64,000 nt of DNA from Ichthyophis bannanicus (lineage: Eukaryota; Chordata; Amphibia; Gymnophiona; Ichthyophiidae), in contig CM066039.1 in assembly GCA_033557465.1 (NCBI GenBank), positions 395,207,440-395,271,439 of the forward strand, given 5' to 3'. The notes under the pieces were generated by a model that saw nothing but the letters and a program-made list of their open reading frames with translations, had not been told where the DNA came from and did not search any database. This document shows, piece by piece, positions 40,610 to 50,406 of the stretch (its first letter is position 1; every line of letters starts with the position of its first letter). The position numbers and the translations under genes are program-made.

Positions 40610-40692
40610 TTTGCACATCCTATTTACACATCCTATTGCACATCCTATTTACACATCCTATTTGCACATCCATTTACACATCCTATTGCACA
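40610..40692. repeat. Short tandem repeat in DIRS element C 3' region
   Basis: Six or so copies of a ~14-16-bp unit based on 'acacatcctattt'. Confidence 0.8.
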
Positions 40693-40787
40693 GGCCTGCT
40701 CCGTCAGGCCGCATTAAAGCTACTTGCACCTTACGGTACCTTGAGTCTGGTTCTTTGGTTCCCCGCCGCTGCCTCTATAGCTGGGGA

Positions 40788-40897
40788 GACACCACTTGTG
40801 GCTGACTTCATCCTGCTTGCCCTGGGAGAAATACGAGTTACTACCTGTAACGTGAGTTCTCCAGGGACAGCAGGATAAGTCAGCCACACTTTCCCAC
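40788..40897. repeat. Internal complementary region of DIRS element C
   Basis: 40788-40832 is the inverted copy of the left end (28154-28200). 40833-40895 is the inverted copy of the right end (41045-41106), including the complement of the splice-donor-like motif (with one base missing). Confidence 0.85.
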
Positions 40898-40959
40898 CCT
40901 CCTCCCCGGCGGGGATCTCCTGTCTCCGCTCCGCCTCCTAGCCGCTGGAAGCCTCAGCT

Positions 40960-41106
40960 TGGAAGATCTGACCAGCTAGGGGCGGATCGGGAGGTGGGGC
41001 TAGTGAGAGTACTTCCGTTCTGGCGCCGTCGGATGACGTCACCACTTGTGGCTGACTTATCCTGCTGTCCCTGGAGAACTCACGTTACAGGTAAGTAACT
41101 CGTATT
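40960..41106 (+). repeat. Right inverted terminal repeat of DIRS element C
   Basis: Inverted match to the left repeat. The end carries ACAG|GTAAGT at 41087-41096. Confidence 0.85.
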
Positions 41107-41395
41107 TGTCCTTCCACCAGGTCTCTGAGATACAAATTATATCGAACCTTTCATTCAGTGCTGTATGTTTCAACTCTCCCATCTTATTTTTTAGATGTGT
41201 AGCATTTGTGTTTTTCGTTCATATTAACAGTCTGTTTATTTTAATTGGCAGGGAGATTTGGAATCTTGCAGCTCTGTCTGCTCTTTGCTTAAAGGCGCCT
41301 GGGTTACTTTTACTCGTACCTTCATTGGAACCTCCCTAGGAGAATGCCCTTACTTCCCTGTTGGGCTGGAATCCTTCAAGGATACATGATTTTGA
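41107..41395 (-). mobile_element. CR1 LINE relic, other side of DIRS element C
   Basis: Continues the antisense CR1 sequence that stops at 28153. It consists of non-coding or strongly decayed ORF sequence, 'accaggtctctgagata' onward. Confidence 0.55.
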
Positions 41396-41547
41396 AGCTT
41401 GGGGCTTGCGCGACTGTCGGCTGCAAAAGTCGGAAATTTGCTTGAAAAAGACGTGCAATGCGACCAGGCTGAGCGTCAAGTGCAGCTTTCAAAGTGACTT
41501 TATGAAGGCGTGCAAGATGCGGCTCTTCTATTCAGCTGCCACGGGAA

Positions 41548-41568
41548 GCGCGCGCGCGCGCGCGCGCG
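41548..41568. repeat. (GC)n tract upstream of IER3
   Basis: Twenty-one bases of uninterrupted alternating G and C, about 150 bp upstream of the inferred transcription start. Confidence 0.95.
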
Positions 41569-41604
41569 AGCTAATGTAAACCTGCTCGAGGGCATCTCGC
41601 GCCC

Positions 41605-41702
41605 GGGAAATTCCGCTGGCACGGCCGCGCCGACGTCACCCACTCGGCGGCCGAGGGGCGGGGACCGGCGGTGACGTCACGGGCCGCCAAGAGAATAAAT
41701 AG
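41605..41702 (+). promoter_or_regulatory. IER3 proximal promoter
   Basis: In a GC-rich, CpG-rich stretch: a perfect NF-kB consensus GGGAAATTCC (41605-41614), a CRE half-site TGACG-like at 41630-41639, an Sp1-type GGGGCGGGG (41655-41663), a palindromic CRE TGACGTCA (41672-41679) and a TATA-like AATAAATAG (41694-41702). The spacing predicts a start near 41725. NF-kB, Sp1 and stress or growth signals are known regulators of IER3 in mammals. The site calls here are by eye. Confidence 0.75.
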
Positions 41703-41812
41703 GGAGCGCGCCGGCGATCCGACAGATGATCCGGATCCCAGAGCCAATCGGCAGCTGCAGAGCGCTCGAGAGCCCCGCAGTAGTGACGTCGAGCAGCGGG
41801 AGCCCCCAGGAC

Positions 41813-42232
41813 ATGTGCGCGCAAGCTGGCCAGCCCGGAGCGCTGCTCACCTGCACCGGCAGCAGCACCGGCAGGAACCGGCTGCCCGAGATCTTCACCT
41901 TCGAGCCGCAGGCTGTGACCGAGGCGGAGCCGCAGAGGCGGAGGCGCCGCAGCAGGAAGCCCCGCAGGGTGCTGTACCCGGCCGGAGGGGGGCGCAGGCG
42001 GCGGCCGCCGACCCCCGAGAGCAACACGGCCCGGCGCTGCCTCGTCTACCTCTGCCTCATCGTCCTGGCGCAGATCTGCACCGAGGAGCCCGAGGAGACG
42101 CCGCTGCTGCAGTCGCCGCCGCCGCTCGTCCCAGCCGCCGGGGTCCCGGAGACCGGAGCCGCCTGGAAGAATGGCAGCTGCTCGTCGGCGGCGCTGATCG
42201 TCGCGATATATCAGGACTCTGTGCCACTCTGA
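41813..42232 (+). CDS. IER3: Immediate early response 3 (IEX-1)
   Basis: 139 residues, single exon as seen here. IER3 is a stress- and growth-factor-induced protein that modulates apoptosis and ERK signalling and sits in intracellular membranes and the nucleus. The family signature is clear: 'PEIFTFEP' (an ERK-docking FxF-type motif, residues ~24-31), an Arg-rich segment ending 'RRVLYP' (~46-55), 'PESNTARRC' and the hydrophobic segment 'LVYLCLIVLAQIC' (~80-92) followed by an acidic stretch. The start at 41813 has G at -3. An in-frame ATG at 41726 coincides with the predicted cap site and is unlikely to be used. Human IER3 is 156 residues and ends in a conserved hydrophobic tail. Here the last ~30 residues ('GSCSSAALIVAIYQDSVPL') look different, so the C-terminus may be divergent or spliced. 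Confidence 0.88.
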   Translation: MCAQAGQPGALLTCTGSSTGRNRLPEIFTFEPQAVTEAEPQRRRRRSRKPRRVLYPAGGGRRRRPPTPESNTARRCLVYLCLIVLAQICTEEPEETPLLQSPPPLVPAAGVPETGAAWKNGSCSSAALIVAIYQDSVPL

Positions 42233-42395
42233 CCCCGGCCCGGGAGCGGCAGCCTCCCAGTGCCCAACGCTACTTGAAGGACTCGATGTATTTATCTATT
42301 TATCTATTTAAATGGATTTATTTTATATATTTAAACTATTAACGACATATTTTTATGACACGGAGTGTGCCGAATAAATCTGACTTTCGTATTTA
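42233..42395 (+). promoter_or_regulatory. IER3 3' UTR with AU-rich element
   Basis: Five ATTTA pentamers (42290-42294, 42298-42302, 42306-42310, 42316-42320, 42329-42333) form an AU-rich element of the kind that makes immediate-early mRNAs short-lived. The first three are spaced by 8 bases. Confidence 0.85.
42373..42378 (+). terminator. IER3 poly(A) signal
   Basis: AATAAA followed by a T/G-rich stretch from about 42385. The transcript would be about 670 nt. Confidence 0.85.
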
Positions 42396-44984
42396 CGCTT
42401 CTGCCTTTGTCTGCGTTTCTTTACTCTCCTGATGCAAACACAGCAGAGACAGGTGCAGTTTGTAGTGGGGGTTAACCAGGAGGAGACTTGCAGTGCACAG
42501 TAGAACAGCCCTAACACTAGCAGATAGGACAAAACCACACGTTGGATCTCAGTAATGCACATTTCACAGGCTGCAAAAGCACACGATTCTCTCGCTACTA
42601 GAAAGGTACCTCGGTGCTTATGTTTCTTCTATTTGGAATTTTAAAGACCTGATCCACTTTCACACTACAGCTCCTGAAATGAACAAATACACTTTTTGAT
42701 AGCCTATACAAAAAAAAAATTAAAATGTAATGAGATTACATCATTTTTTCATGTGAGAACAGCAATCTTGCACAATCCACACTAAAGGGAGTGTCCCCAG
42801 AAGCATTAATATTTGTCAGGCTGATACAAATCCTTGTTAAATTTGTTCCTGACTTCTAAAAGTCATGTACAGGAAAAAGAGAGGGGTGAGTGAATAACAA
42901 ACAGTAATAAATAATTAAAGGAATTGATTTTTTCTTCATATCCAATTAATGTAGACACAAAAGAACATTAAGTTGAAAGCCAGTGGGATATGTCTACTCA
43001 GTCACACTAAGCATTAGCCTGGGGGGTTGGTGCATGGTAAGCGTGGGGCTCCATGCTAAAAGTTTCACAATAACTGGGCATTGCGTAATTGGGAGGAGAC
43101 AGAGTGGGATGGGGCGGGACACACTGATCAGGGCCCTGTAGCTGCAAATGTTGTCCTTAGCATGGGCACACATAATGCTACCTTAGTGGGTGGTGTTAAG
43201 TGCGCCTGCAGGCTGGATGCACAGAGTCCTTGAACTTGGTGTTGTACTGGAATTGCAGCTACCAGCACCTTCTTTACTAAATGTGCACCAATGTGTGGTC
43301 TTTTTGTGCATACATTGATAATAATCATGATTGATATTTTTGTATACAATTAAATTTTAATATTTTTATTGCCTTGTTGATTCCCACTACTCTTTTACTA
43401 CCATTCCATTCCATTCTGAAATGCAAACTTGTTCTTTGAATTAATTCCATGTAAAATACCGCAACCGTGGAAACCTAGGTGTAGAGAGGAATTTGATGCC
43501 CTCAGTAACATTGAGGAGGCTTCTACTAGAGGTCATTAAGCAGTGCTAGGAAGGAGAGTGGGCACGGAGACCACATTGCCACATGCGCAGTAGCAATGTG
43601 GCGATCAGCACAGGTGCACATATTGAGACCTCTATGGGCGTTAGGTGCACTTGTGGTAATTGCACCACTCTCACAGAGACTTTGCTGGTCACAACAGTCG
43701 CACTTAGCAATAAATTGACGCAAGACTAATCCCCTAGCAAGTATGCACCTCTAGCAAAGAGGCCTCTGAGTCACATTTGCAGTTACATACTACAATGATA
43801 AGTCTGATTTCCAGTACATCCTGCTAGACCAGTCCAGACAAGTGGGTTTAGTCCCCCTACCAGCAAATGTTGGAGACAGAGACAAAGAAACAAAAGAGTA
43901 GCTTCTAAAACAGATACAGTCCTTTTAAATGTTTTTCCCCTCATCCAAAAAAGGCTACTGCACGTTAATAAACATTAACTTCTGATAAATGCCACTATGC
44001 ACATAAGCTGTGCTACCATTATAGTATGGGGTTAGTCCGCATTTTGGGTGCCATGCTAAAGGGCACAGGCCCAGGCACTAAAAACCTCGCAGTACCCTGG
44101 TAGTGCACATCAGGGTGGGACACGGGTAGTTCATGCATGTTCCCAGCATGTTGTGACTAATGTGACTACGTTATCTGCATGTGACATCAGTAGAATGGGG
44201 GAAGCTAATACCACCTCAATGCCAATGTGCTAGGTCCACACAAACTGTAGAGCTTTAGAAGTACAGGACCCCTTCTGCTAGCACTGCCAATGAATCTGGG
44301 CTTGCCCTCCACAGTACTACCCCTCTCCAGCACCCCAACCCACTGAATCTGAAAGAGTGTCCCTCTGAAGGCTACCAGGGCCTACCTGTGAAGGACACTC
44401 GGGCACCATTTTGCAACTAATGCCAGTGCTGGCAGAAGCGAAAGATGATTGCTCCTACTGGCCTACCCTACAAACCATGAGGGACTTCAACGGTAGGCCT
44501 CAGGGGTTGGGGGGGGGGGCTCTTACAGAATTGAGGGATCCTCTGGTGGAACTGTACCGTTGCTTGGGGGGCACAGGTCAGAGGGGGTATTTGGGAAGAA
44601 GTCTTGAGTCACTGGTGTTGGTCCAGGGGCCCCCTTCCCTCGGCATTTTCTGCTGTGGGCCCTTTAATTTTGCAGCCTGCATGCTAGCGGCCATTTCTCC
44701 TACCAGAAAAATAGCATTGGCTTTTCAGTATGCTTATATTTCATTAATAGCCCAGCTTATGGTGATGAATGCAAAACAGTGCATTATGGTAAGTTAGCAC
44801 ATTTTTGCTCTATAGCGTATGGTAAGGGGGCAGAAAGTGTGCTTCATTCGCATAACGTGCTTTGGTAACAACCTCCTAATTCATTAATGCACTTTGGGGT
44901 ATGTCATGGGACAAGCATCTAGTGGGGTCCAAGTCCAGTCCAGATGATACCTGGTAAGGAGAGAACAACAGAAAGCTTTCCAGG
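42396..44984. other. Intergenic, no supported gene
   Basis: No coding frame is convincing. Two stretches (about 43000-43310 and 43980-44250) are rich in 'gcatgg', 'gtgcac' and 'ttaac' motifs like the region at 54060-54275 and may be old MITEs. The start of 43808-43895 ('cctgctagaccagtccagac') resembles the end of a DIRS-type element, at low confidence. Confidence 0.4.
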
Positions 44985-45335
44985 AAGATTTTTATTTTAT
45001 TTAGTATACATTTGTATACCGCTACTTCCAGTGATCAGCAGCAGTTTTTTTGATTACAGATTGGAAATTGTCAAATCATGACAGGAAATTTTTGAGGTAT
45101 AAACACATTGATTAGACAGGAAAGCACAGCACACAGAGAACTATTTTACAGGGAACATGGGCTATGGAGGGTTAAGTGGCTTGCCCAAGACCACAAGGAG
45201 CACCTGTGGGACTAGAAACCCCAGTCCTTCCGGCCCAAGGTTGCTGTCCTCTAGTGGGATTTGAACCACTGACCTTCCGGCCTGAAGTACCTTGCCCCAA
45301 CCACTAGGCTACTCCTCCACTCCTTGCTTTCTTTA
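44985..45335 (-). mobile_element. LINE tail joined to tRNA-derived SINE
   Basis: An antisense LINE-type tail ('tttattta..ataccgctacttccagtgatc', about 44985-45020) is followed by an antisense SINE body and a tRNA-like head ('ccactaggctactcctccact' at about 45301-45321). Confidence 0.65.
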
Positions 45336-46099
45336 TTCACTGCTATAGCAGGGCTGGCTCATAGTAAGCTACCAAGGAGTCCAGCACTCACACAGGATTC
45401 AAGCTGGATTTTTATAGTTTTAGCATAGCAGTTTGTCACGTGGGTTAGCAGAATAGCAATTTGGAAGTATTCTCTGGGCCCCTTTCTTCTTTCTACAGAA
45501 TTATCTAGGTGGCATATCTGGAGCATACCTAACGGCTAGGATTCCCTGATTGGTCAGTTGAGGGGTGGCTACCTTATCTCTCCCTGCAGTCTAAGGCATT
45601 TGTGGCTAACGCCCTACTCCTTTGTGTGTGTGCATGAGAAGACAACTCTAGCAAAGGCATCTCTCTACCTCCCCCTCCCATTCTTTTGTCAGTTTGGTTG
45701 TAAAGATAGTTTATCTGTTTAGCATGTGGGTGTTCTTGTGCTGCTAATTTCTGTTTTTGTTTCAGCATGCCATCTATTTTATTCTGGCATGCTATCCCCT
45801 TTTTCCCATCTCATTCCCCCCTCTGATTGCCTCCTTGTCCCAGGAGGTAATCACACCTTTTGCTCCTGCTTCCCTCTGCTCAGGTTCTTTTTGGCAGGGG
45901 GGGGGGGGGGTCCTTGAGCCAGAGTGGGGAGCATGTCTGATTACTTCTGATGCTCCAAGCATACTTCAGACTCAATCAGGGGAATTTCAGAGATAAGGAG
46001 ATTAGCATTCATTTGTAAATGGAGTAAGGAAAGCTTTGAAGGTCTGCACCGAACCTGGGAGACACTGAATGCAACAACAGACAGAGACTAGAAGAGTAA
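45336..46099. other. No gene; possible retroviral LTR remnant
   Basis: No coding frame. It lies where the 3' LTR of the minus-strand endogenous retrovirus would be, but no matching copy near 53.7-54.1 kb was recognised. A poly-G run is at 45898-45910. Confidence 0.35.
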
Positions 46100-46109
46100 C
46101 AGCTATGAC

Positions 46110-47650
46110 TGAATAGAACACAAGTTGTAGCTAACGCCAGTTTCCAAACCACTCAGCAATGTTTCCTAAGCCAGTCTTATCCCTAATAATATCTTGGAGG
46201 GGACTCTGTAAATCTTGCATGACATTAATATGGCAGGTTCTTCTGATTAGACTGCGCACGCCCCCCTGGGCAGCAAGGAGATAATCAAGGGCCCATCGAT
46301 TCTATAGTGCAAGGTTCCTCTACTGGCCCAATTCTTCCTTAACATTTTCAAAAGCACCTGCTGTTTCATTTAGGAAAGGAGATAAAATAGAAGCAAGAGT
46401 ACGTAAGTCTCTATGACACTGAAGAAAGCACTGGGCACAATTCCTTTCCCCACTGTCCCCATCATACTGGGTCACTATGTTATCTAAGGCTTTATTATGG
46501 CCTTCTTTAGGAGATGGAGATCTCCGGTTCCTTAACCTTCCCTCGGGGAGTTTAGGGGTGATTCACACTCCAGGGACCACAAGGCCAATAAAACAAGGCC
46601 CTGAATCCACATACTCAGTATGTTTCTGGAAGAGATTCCCAGGAAGTTAGTCTACCTATAAGTAGAGGCGAAGGGGAGCAAGAGGAAATGTTGCATAACA
46701 AAGTAGTTAAATCTGGAGAGGTAAGTATATGTGAGGTGGGGTCATAAAGGCTAAAAGAGCGCTGGAGGGTCCCAGAGTTGTTAGTACTTTCATATATGAT
46801 CCTATACAGACAGACACTTCTCCCTGAGTTCTGGCCTTTTCCATCTCTCTGGAAGCAAACAGTCCCGTGGCCTAAATCTGTCAGTGAAATGAAGGTAGAA
46901 GAAGTATTAAAAGCTTTGGATAGGGTGAAGCTAGTGACATTATAATCAGCGTAAGTAACTTCTATGCTTATTAAGGGGACACCACTTTGATAATGTGAAG
47001 GAACATGGGAACAAATATAACAATCTTGGCTTGTCCTTAAGGCAACATCTTTAAGCAATTTTACATGTAAATTTTGTTCCCAATGACCAAAGTGATTAAG
47101 GACTTCAGTGCTTTGGGTTTTGGGTACCTTGCAGCCTATATGACCTGTTAAGTTCTTGTTCAGCAAGAGTTGTTTATCCTTCAGAGCCTGACTCACACTC
47201 TTACCACAAAAAGAATCAACCTTTATGCAAACAGAAGTATTATGAGAAGTAAATCTAAGAGTACCTATAAGCTCTGGCATTGAACATAAAGAAGCAGAAG
47301 GCTGGAATTCAACTTCCATCAGATTGGAGGGACAGCCTGAGTAATCCTTATATGTATGACACAGGCAGCGATCCCTCCCCCCAGCCCGGCTCCCCTGTAA
47401 AGCCATAGAGCCAGGGCTTCTCAAGGGCAGGAAGACAATGCAGAAAATATCATCATTCTAAAGGGCTTGTGACTGTGGAGGTTACCCATATCCTAACCAA
47501 CCATACAAGAAATAGAACAATAACTAATAATGCAAACAGCAGAAAGAAAAGGAGGTATACAATATTTTTAGTCCTTAAAGTCCTTCTATAAAGCACTGGA
47601 GTTTCTTCTGGCAAAGGTCTCCTTCCAAAAAGATAGCAGGCAGGCATAGA
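46110..47650 (-). pseudogene. ERV env remnant
   Basis: 47453-47647 encodes a short basic N-terminus and a long hydrophobic segment (residues ~29-51), probably the signal/anchor. 46615-47424 is a 269-codon open stretch with many Cys and several N-x-S/T sites, as in a surface subunit. 46110-46610 holds a decayed transmembrane-subunit-like region with stops. The Cys motifs at the subunit boundary are not preserved clearly. Not functional. Confidence 0.65.
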
Positions 47651-47669
47651 GAGTCACAATATCAGTAAA

Positions 47670-49250
47670 GATAAGATTATTTCAGTCTCTTGAGCTTTAT
47701 CTTCAGGCCTTGGTCCGGTATGACCTCCGTGAACCTCTTCTCCTCTCCCTCACCAGCTGCTAGGGCTTTGGCTGCCCCATCGTCAGTTGCTTCTCGTCCT
47801 GGTCCAGGCGCTTGTGGGAGTAGTGCGTGCTTGCAGCATGTGTAGTGAGTCCAGGATCCTTTACCAGCAACTTTAACTGCAGTCGGGGTGGTCAGCAACA
47901 CTTGGAAGGACACTTCTCACGGTGACTGTAGTGTTTGTTGGCGATAGGTCTTGATCAGAATCCACTCTCCAGATTGGATTGAATGTACAGACACATCTAA
48001 AGGAAGGGGCTGAAACTGTTGTGCAAACCTGTGGAGAGAGGACTGCTGCTGCTGCAAAATATAAGAAGTGAGGTGAGAGTCTTGTAAAACATATGTAGGA
48101 AGCTCCGGGGGTTGGGGTCCGCACCCTAGAGGTGGTCTTCCACATAACAGCTCGTATGGGGAGACCTTAAGTATTCTTCCTTGGGACTGTGCGGATGTTA
48201 AACAGAGCTAAGGGTAAAGCATCCAGTCAAGTCAGTTTGGTTTCCTTGCACAGCTTTAACAGTTGCAGTTTTAAGGTCTGATTCATTCTCTCAACTTGTC
48301 CTGAACTCTGAGGATGCGAAGGGGTGTGGAGTTTCCAGGTGAAACCCAGAAATGCAGACAGAGTTTGAATAATGTTTGAAGCAATGACCCTAGGTGGACC
48401 ATATCTTGGCAGAATTTCCTTTACCAATATATTTGCAACCTGATGAGCCTTTTTATTGGTAGTAGGAAATGCTTCAATCCATCCGGTTAACTGATCAACA
48501 ATAACTAACATGTAATCAAACTCTGGAATTTGTTACCGGAGGATGTAGTAAAGGCTGTTAGTGTAGCTGGGTTTAAAAAAGGTTTGGACAAGTTCCTGGA
48601 GGAAAGGTCCATAAACCATTATTAAGAAGGGACCCAGGATATCAATGCTTGACCCAGTACAAGCATTGCGGAACCTGTGTCTTTTGGGGAAACTGCTAGG
48701 TACGTATGACCTAGATTGGCCACTGTTGGAAACAGGATACTGGGCTTGATGGACCTCGCTCTGACCCAGTATGGCATATATTATGTTCTTATGTTAATAC
48801 AGATTTAAACCTTTTGGCAGGATTCAAGTCAGTGAAATCAATTTGCAATCTCTCAAAAGGAACAAAAGCCCACGGTTTTGCAGCTCCCCCCTTGGATTAC
48901 TTGCTGCGCACAGACGTCTGCTTAGCCAGGGAGTAGACTCCAGGGGCAAACCACTGGCGGCTAACTGAATCTCCCATTTTAATAGCTGACCAATGAGTTC
49001 TTTGATGTAACAATCTTAAAAGTTGCATTAACTGAGGAGTATGGATAGCTACTCTGTCCTCTGGTGCAGTCCATGACCCCTCCCGGTGATGATGAGACCC
49101 CAGGACATCCATTGTTCTACTGTCTCAGGGGGTAAATTAGTATACAGGGGACCCAGCAGCACTTGGGCAGACAGAGGCTTGCATGTATAATGAGATAGAT
49201 GGGGGTAGCAAGGCAGCCTTCTGAGCAGCATAATCAGCCGTTCTATTACC
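47670..49250 (-). pseudogene. ERV integrase remnant
   Basis: 49112-48897 has the N-terminal His-containing zinc-binding region ('LLHQRTHWSAIKM'). 48511-48227 has core blocks ('VDQLTGWIEAFPT', 'HTPSHPQSSGQVERMNQTL'). 48145-47677 covers the C-terminal part with shifts. A CR1 end splits the core just before the block starting at 48511. Confidence 0.75.
48512..48784 (+). mobile_element. CR1 3' end inserted in ERV integrase
   Basis: A short 3' piece with 'ggaatttgttaccggagg' through the 'gatactgggcttgatggacctcgctctgaccc' box to a TATGTTCTTATG tail, between two integrase segments of the opposite-strand ERV. Confidence 0.85.
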
Positions 49251-49404
49251 TATAGCAGTGTTTTATAACCTTTTTTGTGCAAAGGCACACTTTTTTCATG
49301 AAAAAAATCACGAGGCACACCACCATTAGAAAATGTTTAAAAAATTTACCTCTGTGCTTATATTGACTATATATAAAGTAATTCTCTTGAATAGGAATCA
49401 AACA

Positions 49405-49780
49405 CTCACACCAACCCCCCTCCCCTGCTGGTTCACACCAACCCCCCTCCCCTGCTGGTTCACTCACACCCCCCCCCCCACACTGCTGGTTCACTCACCC
49501 ACCCCCCTGTCACTTACTCACCCCTCCTGCTGGGTCACTCACTCACTTACCCCCCCTCCCCTGCTGGTTCACTCACACCATCGCCCCCCCCCCCTTGCTG
49601 GTTCACTCACACCATCGCCCCCCCCCCCTTGCTGGTTCACTCACACCACCCCCCCCCCCTCCACTGCTGGTTCACTCACCCACCCCCCTGTCACTTACTC
49701 ACCCCTCCTGCTGGGTCACTCGCACCATCGCCCCCCCCCCCTTGCTGGTTCACTCACACTCCCCCCCCCTCTGCCCAAGC
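49405..49780. repeat. C-rich minisatellite in hAT element 2
   Basis: About 30-32-bp units with the core 'ctgctggttcactcac' followed by C runs; G-rich on the minus strand. Confidence 0.85.
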
Positions 49781-49788
49781 CGCTGCTT

Positions 49789-50085
49789 CTGCTTTGTACA
49801 GAGCAGCGGCTGCACTACACTTACATTGAAAAGTAAAGAGAAACTGTGTCAGGAGCCCTCCAGTCATCGCAGAGCCCGAGGAAGTGATGTCATGGGGGCG
49901 GGCTCCTCACAGGTTGTCTTTCCTTTTCAAATTAACTTTATTGCAAGGAAAGACAGCCTGTGAGGAGCCCGCCCCCATGACATCACTTCCTCGGGCTCTG
50001 CGATGACTGGAGGGCTCCTGACACAGTTTCTCTTTACTTTTCAATGTAAGTGTAGTGCAGCCGCTGCTCTGTACAAAGCAGAACC
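49789..50085. repeat. ~140-bp-arm inverted repeat in hAT element 2
   Basis: Arms at about 49789-49930 and 49945-50085 are near-perfect reverse complements (for example 'gatgtcatgggggcgggctc' against 'gagcccgcccccatgacatc') with a short A/T loop. Confidence 0.9.
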
Positions 50086-50104
50086 AGCGGCTGCACTGCT
50101 ATAG

Positions 50105-50285
50105 GGAATCGCGTTCGCGCCGCGGACTTCGGCACAAAAGCCGTTTTTTTGCTCTGGCCGCTCCCGATCTTGCGGCCAGAGCAAAAAAACGGTTTTTCAA
50201 TGGCCGGTTTTACAACTGTGCCGGCAGCCGGCCTGGCCATGGAAAAACCGGCCAGGCCGGCTGAAAACCGGCCGGTTGGCAACCC
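50105..50285 (-). mobile_element. Left-end fragment of the hAT element 3 family inside hAT element 2
   Basis: On the minus strand it starts TAGGGTTGCCAAC and runs through the 'ggccggttttcagccggcc' and 'gctctggccgcaagatcggg' blocks found at 59231-59370. No matching right end is seen. Confidence 0.8.
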
Positions 50286-50406
50286 TAATTTGTGAGCCGA
50301 GGCCACGTTACGGATGAAATTGGAATTTTTCCCACGGCACACCAGACAATATCTGACGGCACACTAGTGTGCTGCGGCACAGTGGTTGAAAAACGCTGAC
50401 CTATAG

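Larger units (their letters stand above)
28154..41106 (+). mobile_element. DIRS-like tyrosine-recombinase retrotransposon C, nearly intact, split by an LTR element
   Basis: The left inverted repeat (28154-28305), internal complementary region (40788-40897) and right inverted repeat (40960-41106) surround gag, RT-RNase H and YR genes. Removing the nested LTR retrotransposon (29735-36523 plus one 4-bp duplication) leaves one continuous gag frame. The RT-RNase H frame is open and YR has a single in-frame stop. The element lies in an antisense CR1 copy and is not flanked by a target duplication, as expected for YR integration. It ends about 600 bp upstream of the inferred IER3 start site. Confidence 0.9.
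49256..50398. mobile_element. hAT-type non-autonomous transposon 2
   Basis: Ends CAGTGTTTTATAACC and, inverted, CAGCGTTTTTCAACC, with a perfect 8-bp duplication ACCTATAG (49248-49255 and 50399-50406). Inside are a C-rich minisatellite (49405-49780), a long near-perfect palindrome (49789-50085) and a GC-rich segment (50105-50285) that matches the left end of hAT element 3. There is no transposase. It lies in the RNase H part of the ERV. Confidence 0.88.

Noticed and set aside
41726..41812. Upstream in-frame ATG for IER3
   Set aside because: It coincides with the predicted cap site, and the family N-terminus begins with Met-Cys at 41813.
44411..44797. 128-codon plus-strand frame
   Set aside because: Contains a poly-G run and no recognisable domain; likely chance.
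45336..46099. 3' LTR of the minus-strand ERV
   Set aside because: No matching copy was recognised beyond the gag end, and no TG..CA boundaries or target duplication could be set.
49333..49836. Plus-strand Pro/Thr/Leu-rich open frame
   Set aside because: Encoded by the C-rich minisatellite of hAT element 2 and not a protein gene.
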